A stretch of 64,000 nucleotides of DNA. Source: an uncultured Clostridia bacterium (lineage in GTDB: Bacteria; Bacillota; Clostridia; UMGS1883). Location of the stretch: contig CAKSFM010000006.1 of NCBI GenBank assembly GCA_934454525.1, forward strand, positions 55,535-119,534. The letters are read 5' to 3'. The notes below the pieces were generated by a model, which worked only from the letters and a program-made list of their open reading frames with translations, did not search any database and was not told the DNA's origin. A program made the translations under genes and the position numbers. Of this stretch, positions 36,901 to 46,280 are shown piece by piece; position 1 is the first letter of the stretch; every line of letters starts with the position of its first letter.

Positions 36901-38326
36901 TGTAAATGCCGCTGCCGACGGAATATATGACAGGCACACTGTGAAGCTGACGGATTTTAAGCAGGTGAAAAAGCTTGATATAGACAGCCGAAACGGAATA
37001 ATCAAAATCAGCGGAGAAATGAACAATATTCCGCTTGAAAAAACAAAAATTACGCTCAGCGGCAGTAACATAAATATTGTGCGTGAATTCACAACAGATG
37101 AAAATGCTGCTTTTTCATTGGAAGAAAAAACAGATAAATCTTTACCGTTTGATTATATTACTGTAAATGCTGAGGGCAGCGATACCACCTTGTACACGCA
37201 GAAAATTCCTTTTTATGGTGTCGGCTGGGAAAATGCCGTACTTGAAGAATTTAATAGTGCTGCTTCCGCAGAGGAAACGGGCAATAAAATAGGGCTGTTC
37301 TATATAGGTATCGGCGCAGATGCGGAAAAACACGAAAAATACCGGTCATCATATAACAGTCGGGTGTTTGCAAAGAAAACATTTAAGTCATTCGATGAAT
37401 TATCGAGTTGTATTGAGGATTTGCAGTGTGTTATTGATTTTTACGAATCAACGAGAAGTGACATTCAGCTTGTTGTGAGAAGACAGCTTTCTTCACTGAT
37501 AAGGAACGGATTTGACAAAGAAAAGTATGAAAACCTGTCGGAGGAACAGAAAATAGGCTTTTACGCATCGGCGTCAGCTCTTGCTGTGAATGTTGCTCAG
37601 ACTTCTGCGGCAGATATTGCAGCCGCGCTTAACAGCTCAGTTAAGAACATAATGAAAGACGATGAAGTGAAGAAACCTTCCGGTAGCGGTGGCGGAGGTA
37701 GTGGCAGCGGCGGATATAAAATTGGATTAGTGACGCCGAACGCGGATTCAAATAATGGCAACGCTGCGCCGTCAACGGAGCAGTTCGCGGATGCAGCACT
37801 TGCTCCGTGGGCAGAGGAAGCATTGCTTTATCTGCGCCAAAAAAACATAATGGTCGGCGACGGTACAAATGTGCGTCCGCTTCAGCCGGTAACGAGAGGA
37901 GAAGTTTCGAAGCTCATAACCGCAGCATTCAGCTTCAGGGAGGTTTCCGAAAAGCATAGATTTGTTGATTCGGAAAACAAATGGTGGGCAGAGTATGCGG
38001 CTGTAATGAGCGGAAACGGAATAATGAACGGAATCAGCGATGATAAATTCGGTGGTGATGAAGCAATTACCAGGCAAATGCTTGCCGCAGCGCTTGACCG
38101 TGCATTGCTTGCTGCCGGGATGACGCTATATGACAAAAATGAGGGAATTGAGTTTGATGATATGGACGCTGTTGCAGAATATGCTAAGGGCGCTGTTGAG
38201 CGGCTTGCGAAGAAGGGTATTGTAAAAGGAATCGGAAACGGTTTGTTTGCACCTGAAATTCCGGTAACGCGGGCAGAGGCTGCACAGATGATATATAATG
38301 TTCTAAAACAGTCCGAATCGAAATGA
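33920..38326 (+). CDS. Giant secreted protein: two ~600-residue repeats plus three SLH domains
   Basis: Start at ATG 33920 behind AAGGAGG; 1468 residues with signal peptide (MLSLVLSLCLFSAQLTGFAA core). Two long homologous units begin at residues 34 (VFYDDFESYSEG) and 646 (IFSDDYESYPIG). Each has a LamG-like sandwich (shared V.VDFMMP/VSLDFMMP strand, KWYNAFL), a FIVAR-like helical segment (YENGQYPQTAYTMLN/YENGQHPQSAYNMLE), an Ig-like part and a helical tail. After a Gly/Ser linker near 1255 come three SLH repeats (about 1287-1335, 1350-1400, 1410-1465). No catalytic motif is seen. Likely a wall-bound polysaccharide-binding scaffold working with the PL26-like protein encoded next. Confidence 0.8.
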   Translation: MKRTFEMKMLSLVLSLCLFSAQLTGFAAIINQRVFYDDFESYSEGFNLKNAGYTVWHGASVGSDGSNKYLVVNRTNPIADGENWGSDTRNDARIARQFDEEPGEKVIVSVDFMMPDNPENYSAEIFGVMSDNSNKFSANIRMERGVLYDGRTTSDNSLRTELKQNKWYNAFLVLDLVNDTYKLYSGDCESEEKPFQQPTSGAVDRFVMMRLRSLETPMYFDNVGVSAITHEALEIALCKARGILLEAEAGYENGQYPQTAYTMLNDEYELVKRMTADGSPAEEDIDSAATRLNEALKRFEESKIDTDAQDGVGRYILFNIPSQVAVSDDSDYKCTLSASIFDKSKQMVENEVTWKIASGSGAYIENGQLVINKGTRGNIVIKALAGDIYDYHTITASAGKALKYIDVDSRNGVVHISGEFDEKPENDVNITVKNDVLDLNGTLAVSSDKTFSKDWEVDSQLPFGALKVTIDGADTAQYTEEVPFYGTGWENRVLDAFNSAETEADVEKTVKKYYIGIDLGRESYAYNSEKYNAYILNGVPYSTIDSLAQRIKELACVIAFENITAGNIREVMDANMEILAKNGFREEDFYSLGSDDEVIFYSSALKLSFDSDKDDAAAISNALNGILDKMQASDPGETGEGVIKSIFSDDYESYPIGNSLGGGNYGLRQGVTVIGDDNNQYLEVKRTEPMQSGESFGSDNNQYNARVSKEFDEEPAEQVIVSLDFMMPANPYNYSTELFGVMSDDGNYYAANIRLERGILYDGRLTSSNPMVTDFEAGKWYNAFLYLDLVNNKYKLYCGEYESELKDFQGKVVVKTNRLFMVRVRNYGDPLYIDNLDISGIKYENLGTALYRAKGLMKNSETGYENGQHPQSAYNMLENTYNTILKASYDESLSAEQATIYADTVNDAIENYKKNVIGTSDSSRNVSYIKFDLPSAIGVDDKNGGALELKAQLYDAFNKQLSISPEWRIAKRCRGVSLNGNVLSAQPGARGDVVVNAAADGIYDRHTVKLTDFKQVKKLDIDSRNGIIKISGEMNNIPLEKTKITLSGSNINIVREFTTDENAAFSLEEKTDKSLPFDYITVNAEGSDTTLYTQKIPFYGVGWENAVLEEFNSAASAEETGNKIGLFYIGIGADAEKHEKYRSSYNSRVFAKKTFKSFDELSSCIEDLQCVIDFYESTRSDIQLVVRRQLSSLIRNGFDKEKYENLSEEQKIGFYASASALAVNVAQTSAADIAAALNSSVKNIMKDDEVKKPSGSGGGGSGSGGYKIGLVTPNADSNNGNAAPSTEQFADAALAPWAEEALLYLRQKNIMVGDGTNVRPLQPVTRGEVSKLITAAFSFREVSEKHRFVDSENKWWAEYAAVMSGNGIMNGISDDKFGGDEAITRQMLAAALDRALLAAGMTLYDKNEGIEFDDMDAVAEYAKGAVERLAKKGIVKGIGNGLFAPEIPVTRAEAAQMIYNVLKQSESK
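34019..37660 (+). repeat. Tandem internal duplication within the giant SLH protein gene
   Basis: Copy 1 begins at 34019 and copy 2 at 35855, about 612 codons apart, and copy 2 ends near 37660. Matching landmarks occur in the same order in both: DD(F/Y)ESY, FDEEP.E.VIVS, (N/S)YSxE(I/L)FGVMSD, YENGQ.PQ.AY and DSRNG. Divergence at the DNA level is clear, so the duplication is old. Confidence 0.8.
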
Positions 38327-38339
38327 AAGGGGAGGCATA

Positions 38340-41300
38340 ATGGTTAAGATGAAAAAATTTGTTGCATTGCTGCTTTGCCCGATGCTTCTGCTTTCATCGT
38401 TGAGTGCAGCGGCTGATAGTGAACGTGCTGAAAATATTTCTCAATCTGCGGAAAAAACAAATAACCCGATTGAGATTGCAATAACAGTGCAGGAGCGCAA
38501 CGGGATTGCCGTTCAGGATTTCTTTTTCAGAAGAGGTGTTGCGCTTGAAAAAGGTCAGGTTTATTCAGCCGAAGACATTTGCCTGAAGGAAAACGGAAGG
38601 GTAATCACATCAAGCGCGGAAAGCCTTCAAAAATATGACGACGGCAGCATTTGCTGGCTGCTTGTTTCTGGCGTTACGGATTTAAATGCTGATGAATGTA
38701 AGACGTTGGTAATCACAAACGGAGCATCTGCTAAAAGTGAAGCGAAATTTGAACAGGATTCCGTCAGAACAACCGTAACAACGGACAAATTCTGCCTTGT
38801 GTTCGGACCTTTGGGGATTGAGAGCATTAAATATGAGGAAAGGGAACAGCTTAACGGCATCCCGGTAAACTTATATGCAACGGTTAATAATAAGACATAT
38901 TATCTTACCGTGACGGAAATAACTGAATTGAAAAATACCTCTGCTTACAGTAAATTCAAGCTTAAGGGCAGACTCAACAACGAAATATGCGGAGAAATGT
39001 ATGTGACGATACCGCGAGGTGCAGCACGAATACAGGTTGACCATAGAATAACCGTTGAAAATAACTTTTACATACAGTCAACCGGTTTGACGGTGGGAGC
39101 TGCATATAACGGTGCGGAGGTTGGCAGTGTTGTTGACAGCGATTGGCTTGACCTTGGGGGTATGCAGCTTTCAAGCTATGATAATACACGTTTTGACGGA
39201 GCAACGAATGTTGCGAGCGCAACCGGTTATGTGATAGGCGAGAATTATATCAATTTTGCGCCGATTGTTAACGGCAAGGAATACTATTACTATGATGGAT
39301 TTTCAAGAACAGCACACTTGTATATAGGCTTTGGCGGCGATGCACAGCAGTGGGCAAAAACGCTTGCAAAGCCGCCGGCTGTCAGAGTTGATAATGAGCA
39401 GTATGTGCGCGCCGGGCAGATTATGACAACGCACATGAGCGCGCTTGCAAAAAAGTGCATGGAAAGTTTTAAATTCGGATATTCAAAAAGCATCGGAATA
39501 TTTAATGCAGGCATATTGCCGTACGAAATAAACTCGGAACTCGGAATGGTGGGAAGATTCGGAACAATGCCCGGAGAAATAGAGTATAATTTCGGAGTGT
39601 GCTGGATGCAGTCGGGTGATGAGGAAATGTACCGCCATATGTTTGATTTATCCGAGGTCAGAGCTGACCTTTGTGCATACCGCGGCGGCAGACCCGACAT
39701 ATACGGCTGTTTGCGCGGGGCAACAACTACGGATACCTACCGATTCAACATGGCGCACAGCTACTATGGAGATCAGGGCGGATTATATATGACATATGTG
39801 CTGAGCGGCGATGAGTGGGTTTGGGACACATTTAAGATGTCGCTTGCAAAAACCTTGTCAGATATGTATCTTCATCAGTCACTTGACGGAAGCCGTGCAT
39901 TTCTGTATCGCTCATGGTCGCTTGACACGGCTTCCCCGACAGGCGTTTCGCCCGAATATCATGAAAGCCGCGGTATGATAAGGGCGAGGACTTACTATCT
40001 TGCGGCACAGATCCTGGAGGATGACAGGTACCTTCAGGCAATGAAGGATTTGCTGCATTGGTCAAAGGCGGCACAGCGCCCCGATGGTTCCTATCCGCAT
40101 TTTATTTATAATGACGGAGGGAAATATTTTGACTCCGTCACGAGCGAAGAAATCGTAAAGGACTATGTAATGCTTTACGGTGTGCGCGGCATAAGCCAGC
40201 TGCTTGATTTTACGGATAATAAGGATGCCCTCGACATTACGCTTAAGGTTGCCGATTATTTGTGTTACCAGCGTGAGAATTTCGGAGATGTTTTGTGGTA
40301 TCCAAACTCGGACGCATCGGTTTACCGCTTGAACGACGGCGGCGGCAGGGGTCCCTCTCCGATGACAACTTCACTGGCTATAGATGTGTTGTGCACGGCA
40401 TTTGAACGCTCGGGAAATGAACGTTATCTCGTGACTCTTGCCGATTTCCTTACCGCATTTTTGGGTATGGAAATAGGCGGAATCGGCGCAGAAGATTACG
40501 GCGCGGAGGAAATAGCGCCGCGCGGCGACAGACTTAAGGTCGGAGAAAGTCCGCGCGGAAGCAGCCTGCTCAGATGCTCCGACAATCTGAGTAAAATATT
40601 CGATGATAACCGCGAAAGACTTATGGAACTCGGATATGAAAGCACACTGCTTATTTTCGATGAGAAAGCAAAGCCGGCGGAAAAAGGCGAGCTTGTAAAA
40701 TATGAGTTCCCGGACGTTATACACAATGTATATGAAAACGGCAGTGAGAAAGCGGTTTTTCTCCGCAATATGTGTGCAAAGGACAACGACCCAAACGGAG
40801 ACTGGAGCAAAACAACGCAGCTTTTGTATAAGGAAAACAGATTATGGCAAGGCGTGAAAAATATTATAAAGGATAACCGAAGCGTAACCCTTGAAAAATT
40901 TCTGAAGCAGTCAGAGGGATATTCAGCAATTCAGCGCCCCATTTATGCAGAGCAGTTTAAAGGAGAAGCTGTCGCTGAGGTTGTGAGCTATGACAGTGAT
41001 AAAATTGAGATTGAATTTGAAGGTGATTTTGACATTGGGCTGAAGATTGCCGATGGAAAATTCAGAATACTTGATAATCGGGGGTACACGGTTACTCGCT
41101 CATACAGCGGGGGAAAGGTGCATTTGCAAATTGTCAGCGGCGGAAGCGCAAAGCCTGTAAACGGAAACCTTGAGATTCTGTTTAACGGCAAAGGAAGAGC
41201 CATTCCGTATGTCGGAGCAGAGTTTGTTAATGCTGCCGGTATCGGTGATAAAGACCCCGGAATGCCGCTTTCAAAAGATGAGCTAAGAACGCTTATGAAA

Positions 41301-42515
41301 AAACTGTTTTCGGTTGACGCGGCATTTAACGATGAAAATCCGACATGGGATCAATTCAGCCGGGTACTTGTGCCGGCAATTCAGGCAAATAACAGTGATG
41401 TACTGAGAAATTCGGGTCTGACAGCAGCATTTGATATAAACGCTGCGGCTGCCGTTTCGGATGAACAGGCTGTCAGGTATGCCGCTGACGCATTGAGCGT
41501 TGATTACAACGGTGAAAGCTTAAGCTCGGATGTTTACCTTGCTTCGGAATCGCTATTCGATACTAAAGTTCAATGGAAGTGCAGCCGCGAGGATATCATT
41601 TCACCGGACGGTACATTGAACCGTAAAAATGCGGACTGTGACAGTGTGACGCTGACGGCGACAGTCACCAAGAATGCAGCAGTTGCGGAAAGAACGTTTA
41701 ACATTCCGCTCAAGAAAAAAACCGTTCCGACGGCTACCCAGGGCCCCGGATTTACCGATGAAACTGCGTTTCCGCTTGTAACGCAGACAAAGGAGTTTGA
41801 AATTACTTATACGGCGGTACCGTTTGAAAAGGGCATTGACTCAACAATGTCGTTTACATCGTCGTCAATCGGGACAAGAACAAATGCGGATCTTCCCTAT
41901 ATTGTGCGCTTCAATCCTAATGGCGTCATTGATATGTATAACAGCTATACTTATACAAAGGGTGTGATTCCGTACGAAGTAAATAAAAAGTACTGTTTCA
42001 GGGTAGTTATTCGCCCCGAAGAAATGACATATGACGCCTACGTTACACCTGAAGGCGGAGAAGAGTTGGTAATCGGTGAAAACTGCGGGGCAAGGCAGTC
42101 AGCCCCCGTTGTTGATAAAATAGACAAAATGTGGACGTGGGCAAGTGTAGCAAATGTATATAAGGTATACGATGTTTCGCTGATTCTGGAAGATGACGCG
42201 AAAAGCGAAAGCATTGGAAACGGGTTCAGTGATGAAAACGGATTGATTTTCGGACGCTACAGAATTAATGAAAAAGGAATACTTCCATCGGTTTCCGATG
42301 ATGGGTTTATTATCAACTGGGCAGAAGCGGGATCTTACGGTAATGATAACATTATGACGATGTATGCAGGCATGGGGCAGGAGCGCAGTGCTTCCAAAAC
42401 TCTGACAGCACTGCTCCGTGATGCCGGACTTTTGGACAGTTCAGTAAGCGAAGAAAGCAGCGTTACGCCTGCTTCGCTCAGCAGAATTCTGACAGCGCTG
42501 GGAAAGGTAAACTGA
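38340..42515 (+). CDS. Secreted PcRGLX/PL26-like protein, putative exo-rhamnogalacturonan lyase
   Basis: ATG 38340 follows AAAGGGGAGG; the signal peptide is KMKKFVALLLCPMLLLSSLSAAA. Of 1391 residues, about 40-350 look like the RIFT-barrel N-domain of PcRGLX-type enzymes (an FFFRRGVALEKGQVY strand, then QKYDDGSICWLLVSG, the equivalent of the family's WPDGSV.W motif). An alpha/alpha toroid follows (about 400-700; GGLYMTYVLSGDEWVWDTFK, SPEYHESRGMIRARTYYLAA). The C-terminus carries LamG-like and Ig-like modules. PL26 enzymes cleave rhamnogalacturonan I from its ends. GH105 just downstream would be expected to process the unsaturated product. Catalytic residues are not assigned, and a glycosidase with the same fold is possible. 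Confidence 0.6.
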   Translation: MVKMKKFVALLLCPMLLLSSLSAAADSERAENISQSAEKTNNPIEIAITVQERNGIAVQDFFFRRGVALEKGQVYSAEDICLKENGRVITSSAESLQKYDDGSICWLLVSGVTDLNADECKTLVITNGASAKSEAKFEQDSVRTTVTTDKFCLVFGPLGIESIKYEEREQLNGIPVNLYATVNNKTYYLTVTEITELKNTSAYSKFKLKGRLNNEICGEMYVTIPRGAARIQVDHRITVENNFYIQSTGLTVGAAYNGAEVGSVVDSDWLDLGGMQLSSYDNTRFDGATNVASATGYVIGENYINFAPIVNGKEYYYYDGFSRTAHLYIGFGGDAQQWAKTLAKPPAVRVDNEQYVRAGQIMTTHMSALAKKCMESFKFGYSKSIGIFNAGILPYEINSELGMVGRFGTMPGEIEYNFGVCWMQSGDEEMYRHMFDLSEVRADLCAYRGGRPDIYGCLRGATTTDTYRFNMAHSYYGDQGGLYMTYVLSGDEWVWDTFKMSLAKTLSDMYLHQSLDGSRAFLYRSWSLDTASPTGVSPEYHESRGMIRARTYYLAAQILEDDRYLQAMKDLLHWSKAAQRPDGSYPHFIYNDGGKYFDSVTSEEIVKDYVMLYGVRGISQLLDFTDNKDALDITLKVADYLCYQRENFGDVLWYPNSDASVYRLNDGGGRGPSPMTTSLAIDVLCTAFERSGNERYLVTLADFLTAFLGMEIGGIGAEDYGAEEIAPRGDRLKVGESPRGSSLLRCSDNLSKIFDDNRERLMELGYESTLLIFDEKAKPAEKGELVKYEFPDVIHNVYENGSEKAVFLRNMCAKDNDPNGDWSKTTQLLYKENRLWQGVKNIIKDNRSVTLEKFLKQSEGYSAIQRPIYAEQFKGEAVAEVVSYDSDKIEIEFEGDFDIGLKIADGKFRILDNRGYTVTRSYSGGKVHLQIVSGGSAKPVNGNLEILFNGKGRAIPYVGAEFVNAAGIGDKDPGMPLSKDELRTLMKKLFSVDAAFNDENPTWDQFSRVLVPAIQANNSDVLRNSGLTAAFDINAAAAVSDEQAVRYAADALSVDYNGESLSSDVYLASESLFDTKVQWKCSREDIISPDGTLNRKNADCDSVTLTATVTKNAAVAERTFNIPLKKKTVPTATQGPGFTDETAFPLVTQTKEFEITYTAVPFEKGIDSTMSFTSSSIGTRTNADLPYIVRFNPNGVIDMYNSYTYTKGVIPYEVNKKYCFRVVIRPEEMTYDAYVTPEGGEELVIGENCGARQSAPVVDKIDKMWTWASVANVYKVYDVSLILEDDAKSESIGNGFSDENGLIFGRYRINEKGILPSVSDDGFIINWAEAGSYGNDNIMTMYAGMGQERSASKTLTALLRDAGLLDSSVSEESSVTPASLSRILTALGKVN

Positions 42516-42625
42516 AAAATCTAAAGACAGAATAGGCACAAGAAATTTGACCGTATGGGTTTCAAGTCACTTATGCCTAAGCGGATATTAACACATCCGC
42601 CTAAAACATGCGAAAGGTAGATAAC

Positions 42626-43714
42626 ATGAATAATAAGGCAATCGACGCGGCGAAAAGCTTGTGCGACACAATGATGCGGCAGTTTCCGGAGGCAGCAAAG
42701 CTGCCTATAGAAGGCAGATTTTTTTATCATCAGGGAGTATTTCTCTCGGGAATGCTCCGTACATATGAGCTATGTAACGATGAAAAGTATTTTGAGTATG
42801 CGAAAAAATGGGTTGATTCAATTATTGATGAAAACGGAAATATTAACAGCAATGAGCCCCAGAACTGGCTTGATGATATCCAGCCCGGAATACTGCTGTT
42901 TCCGCTCTACAGAAAGACAGGTGATGAAAGGTATAAAAAAGCACTTGATTATCTGATTGGCATTTTAAGGAACTGGAGCAAGAACAAAGCCGGCGGTTTC
43001 TGGCATTCGAAAATTCACCAAAATCAAATGTGGTTAGACTCCCTTTATATGGGATCGCCGATTATGGCGGAGTACGGCGCAAGTTTTCGGTTTCCTGAGC
43101 TTATTGATGAAGCGGCAATGCAGGCAGTAATTATGTATGAGAATATGCGTGATCCCGAAACGGGTTTGATGCATCATGCATGGGACGAATCAAAACAAGA
43201 AAAATGGGCAGATAAGCAGACCGGACTTTCGCCGGAAGTATGGGGTCGGGCACAGGGGTGGTATGTTGTTGCTATTCTGGAAATACTTTCGTTTATGCCT
43301 GAAAAACACCCGATGAGAGAAAGACTTGTCACTATTGAAAAAGAATTACTGAAAAATATTATGAAATACCGCGACGGCAAGACAAAGCTATGGTACCAGA
43401 TTGTTGATAAGGGTGACAGAACGGATAACTGGATTGAAAGCTCATGCAGCTTTCTGTTCACAGCGGCAATTGCACGTGCCGCAGGAATGGGAATACTTGA
43501 TGAAAGCTGCAAGAAATTTGCAAACGAATCCTTTGACGGAGCATTGAGAAACGTTGTGTCGAGAAATGACAGTGATCTTTTGGTTGAAAACGTATGTATA
43601 GGAACCTGTGTGTTTGATTACGATGGATACATAAGGCGTCCGAAATGTGCGAATGATTTGCACGGCAGTGGGGCATTCTTGCTGATGTGCACGGAAATAG
43701 CAAAAATAAATTAA
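42626..43714 (+). CDS. GH105 unsaturated rhamnogalacturonyl hydrolase
   Basis: Start at ATG 42626 because AAAGG lies 8-9 bases ahead; the earlier in-frame ATG at 42608 has no ribosome site. The 362-residue cytoplasmic protein is an (alpha/alpha)6 barrel like YteR/YesR. The signature HQNQMWLDSLYMGSPIMAEY contains Asp138, matching the general acid Asp143 of YteR; Asp83/84 in WLDDIQPG and the GRAQGWYVVAI helix are also typical. The family hydrates the 4,5-unsaturated uronic acid left by pectin lyases. It is followed 17 bases later by a binding-protein gene. The 110-base gap before it has a 6-base hairpin (GCGGAT/ATCCGC, 42581-42600) but no T-run. Confidence 0.88.
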   Translation: MNNKAIDAAKSLCDTMMRQFPEAAKLPIEGRFFYHQGVFLSGMLRTYELCNDEKYFEYAKKWVDSIIDENGNINSNEPQNWLDDIQPGILLFPLYRKTGDERYKKALDYLIGILRNWSKNKAGGFWHSKIHQNQMWLDSLYMGSPIMAEYGASFRFPELIDEAAMQAVIMYENMRDPETGLMHHAWDESKQEKWADKQTGLSPEVWGRAQGWYVVAILEILSFMPEKHPMRERLVTIEKELLKNIMKYRDGKTKLWYQIVDKGDRTDNWIESSCSFLFTAAIARAAGMGILDESCKKFANESFDGALRNVVSRNDSDLLVENVCIGTCVFDYDGYIRRPKCANDLHGSGAFLLMCTEIAKIN

Positions 43715-43731
43715 AACAGGAGGAAAGAAAA

Positions 43732-45279
43732 ATGAAAATTAACTTTAAGAATGCAGCAGCTGTTGCATGCTGCGCAACATTGGCGCTCAGCCTTGCCGCA
43801 TGCAGCGGAGGAAAAACAAAAAAAGAAAACAGCGATGATTCATCGCTCACATATTGGGTGCCGCTTAATCCGAACGCGGCAACAAGCGTAAGCAATTACG
43901 GCGATACACCCTTTGCAAAAGAGCTGCAGAAGAGGTTAAACGTAAAAATAGAATATCAGCACCCGACGCAAGGCAGCGAGGTTGAAAAGTTTAATCTTTT
44001 GGTTGCTTCGGATTCACTTCCGGATATTATCGAATATCTATGGGCTAATTATCCGGGCGGTCCGTCAAAGGCAATAAAGGATAATGTTATACAGCCAATT
44101 GATATTCCGAAAAAAGCTCCGAATCTTTACTCTTATATAAAGAAAAATCCGGAAATTGAGAAAATGATGAAAACGGATGACGGTGAATATTTCTCATTCC
44201 CCTTTATCCGCGGAGAGAGAAGTCTGCAAACAAGCGCAGGCCCGATCATCCGCAAGGATTGGCTTGACGAACTCGGGTTGTCAGTGCCAGAAACAATTGA
44301 TGAATGGGAACAGGCGCTCACAGCCTTCAAAACGAAAAAGGGCGCAAAGTATCCTTTATGCTACAGAACATATGTGGAAGCGTGGGGTGTATTTTCCGGG
44401 GCTTTCGGCACTGTGGACGGATTGTATGTTGACGGCGGCAAGGTTAAGTACGGTGCACTTGAGCCGGGCTACAAGGAATTCGTTGCAAAAATGAATGATT
44501 GGTACAAGAAGGGACTTATGCCGCCGGATTTTGCAACAATGGACGGAAGCCTTATAGATTCGTATATGATAAACGGAGATGCGGGTGCAGTCATCGGAAG
44601 CGTTGGCAGTGGAATAGGGAAACTCACAGACGCTGCAAAGACTGAGTGTTATCTTCTTGAAGGCGCACCGTATCCGACACTTAAAAAGGGTCAGCGTCCT
44701 CAGTTCGGACAGATGGACAACCGCCTTCCCGGAACATATGCAACACTGTCGCGTGACTGCAAGAATGTTGATCTTGCAACAAAGGTTCTTGATTACGGAT
44801 ACTCGGATGAGGGAAAGATGCTTTTCAATTTCGGTATTGAGGGCGAGTCCTACACTATGGTTGACGGATATCCGACATACACAGAGCTTATCACAAAAAA
44901 CCCCGACGGACTATCCATGAGCGGAGCAATGGCGCGCTATATTCAGGCATACAATGCAGGACCGTTTGTTCAGGATGTTCGCTATATGGAACAGTATGCG
45001 GCACGTCCGCAGCAACAAGCTGCAATAAAGACCTGGAGCAATACGGATATGGAGAAGCATTTGCTGCCGAACATATCGCTGCTGCCGAAAGATACGAATA
45101 TCATGGCAAAGAAAATCAGTGCGGTAAATTCATATAAAGATGAGATGCTTGTAAAATTCATCACCGGAGCGGAGCCGCTCAGCAAATTTGATGATTTTGT
45201 AAAAGGACTTAAGGAACGCGGAATTGATGACTACCTCAAGCTGATGAATGAAGCGTATGAGCGCTATAACAGCAGATAG
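43732..45279 (+). CDS. Sugar ABC transporter solute-binding lipoprotein
   Basis: Start at ATG 43732 with CAGGAGGAAAG upstream; the longer frame from 43687 lies inside the GH105 gene. 515 residues. The lipoprotein signal (AAAVACCATLALSLAAC) puts the lipid-linked Cys at residue 24. The mature protein opens with SLTYWVPLNPN, and the central IIEYLWANYPGGPSKAIKDN and KAKYPLCYR-like regions fit the LplA-type binding proteins of 480-550 residues. It serves the permease pair encoded next (43-base gap). Given its neighbours, it probably captures unsaturated or saturated rhamnogalacturonan oligosaccharides (inference). Confidence 0.9.
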   Translation: MKINFKNAAAVACCATLALSLAACSGGKTKKENSDDSSLTYWVPLNPNAATSVSNYGDTPFAKELQKRLNVKIEYQHPTQGSEVEKFNLLVASDSLPDIIEYLWANYPGGPSKAIKDNVIQPIDIPKKAPNLYSYIKKNPEIEKMMKTDDGEYFSFPFIRGERSLQTSAGPIIRKDWLDELGLSVPETIDEWEQALTAFKTKKGAKYPLCYRTYVEAWGVFSGAFGTVDGLYVDGGKVKYGALEPGYKEFVAKMNDWYKKGLMPPDFATMDGSLIDSYMINGDAGAVIGSVGSGIGKLTDAAKTECYLLEGAPYPTLKKGQRPQFGQMDNRLPGTYATLSRDCKNVDLATKVLDYGYSDEGKMLFNFGIEGESYTMVDGYPTYTELITKNPDGLSMSGAMARYIQAYNAGPFVQDVRYMEQYAARPQQQAAIKTWSNTDMEKHLLPNISLLPKDTNIMAKKISAVNSYKDEMLVKFITGAEPLSKFDDFVKGLKERGIDDYLKLMNEAYERYNSR

Positions 45280-45322
45280 GCTGAAATTTTGAACGTGTGT
45301 TCGAGGGGAGAAAAGGCAGAAC

Positions 45323-46261
45323 ATGAAAACAACAAAAAAGACAGAGCCTTATGGCTTTAAAAAAGAATTTCGAAGTAATATGCGAAAAAATTGGTCACTG
45401 TATCTTATGGCGCTTCCTGTGTTGGCATTTTATATGATATTTTGCTATAAACCGATGTATGGCGCAATCATCGCATTCAAGCAGTACACACCCGGGCTCG
45501 GTATATGGAAAAGTCCGTGGGTGGGGCTTGACAATTTCAGATATTTTTTCAGTAATCCCGATTTCATAAGGATTCTGTCAAATACATTGAGAATAAGCCT
45601 GTCGCTTATAATATTCGGCTTTCCGACACCTATTATACTGACGCTTCTGTTTAATGAAATCGGAAATAAACAGTTTAAAAGAGTGGCTCAGTCGGTTTCT
45701 TACATTCCGCATTTCATCTCATTGGTTGTAATATGCGGACTGATTAAAACCTTTGTTGCGGATGGGAGTATCATTCAGCAGATAGTTCATGCGTTTGACG
45801 GAAGAGACGGAAGCCTGCTGAACCGCGCCGAGATGTTTTTGCCGATTTACGTTATATCTAATATATGGCAGAACATCGGATGGGATTCAATAATATACCT
45901 TGCGGCAATTTCGTCAATAGACCCGCAGCTTTATGAAGCCGCACAGGTGGACGGAGCCGGCAAGTGGAAGCGTATGCTGCATGTTACACTTCCGGGTCTT
46001 GCACCGACAATTATCATTATGCTTATATTGCAGCTCGGAAATATTCTGAGTGTGGGATATGAAAAAATAATTCTGCTTTATAATCCTCTTATATATGACA
46101 CGAGTGACGTTATTCTGTCTTATGTTTACAGAATGGGATTTGAGTCTATGGACTGGAGTTACTCAACGGCAGTCGGACTTTTCAATTCCGTTGTGAATTT
46201 CGTGATTATTATTTTGGCAAACACAATAAGCAGAAAAGTCAGCGATACGTCTCTGTGGTAA
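45323..46261 (+). CDS. ABC sugar permease, LplB type
   Basis: 312 residues with six membrane segments. The motif YKPMYGAIIAFKQYTPGLGI near the first segment and the EAA loop LYEAAQVDGAGKWKRMLHVTLP (about residues 210-232) identify an LplB-like permease. It pairs with the next gene product (19 bases later) and the upstream lipoprotein. No ATPase gene is present in this cluster either. Confidence 0.93.
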   Translation: MKTTKKTEPYGFKKEFRSNMRKNWSLYLMALPVLAFYMIFCYKPMYGAIIAFKQYTPGLGIWKSPWVGLDNFRYFFSNPDFIRILSNTLRISLSLIIFGFPTPIILTLLFNEIGNKQFKRVAQSVSYIPHFISLVVICGLIKTFVADGSIIQQIVHAFDGRDGSLLNRAEMFLPIYVISNIWQNIGWDSIIYLAAISSIDPQLYEAAQVDGAGKWKRMLHVTLPGLAPTIIIMLILQLGNILSVGYEKIILLYNPLIYDTSDVILSYVYRMGFESMDWSYSTAVGLFNSVVNFVIIILANTISRKVSDTSLW

Positions 46262-46280
46262 GCGGAAAGGAGATTTTGCA

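Noticed and set aside
37670..37720. Gly/Ser repeat in the giant SLH protein as a DNA repeat element
   Set aside because: It is a low-complexity protein linker before the SLH domains, not an independent repeat.
42581..42600. Small hairpin before GH105 as a terminator
   Set aside because: Only six base pairs and no T-run follow, so read-through into the transporter genes is more likely.
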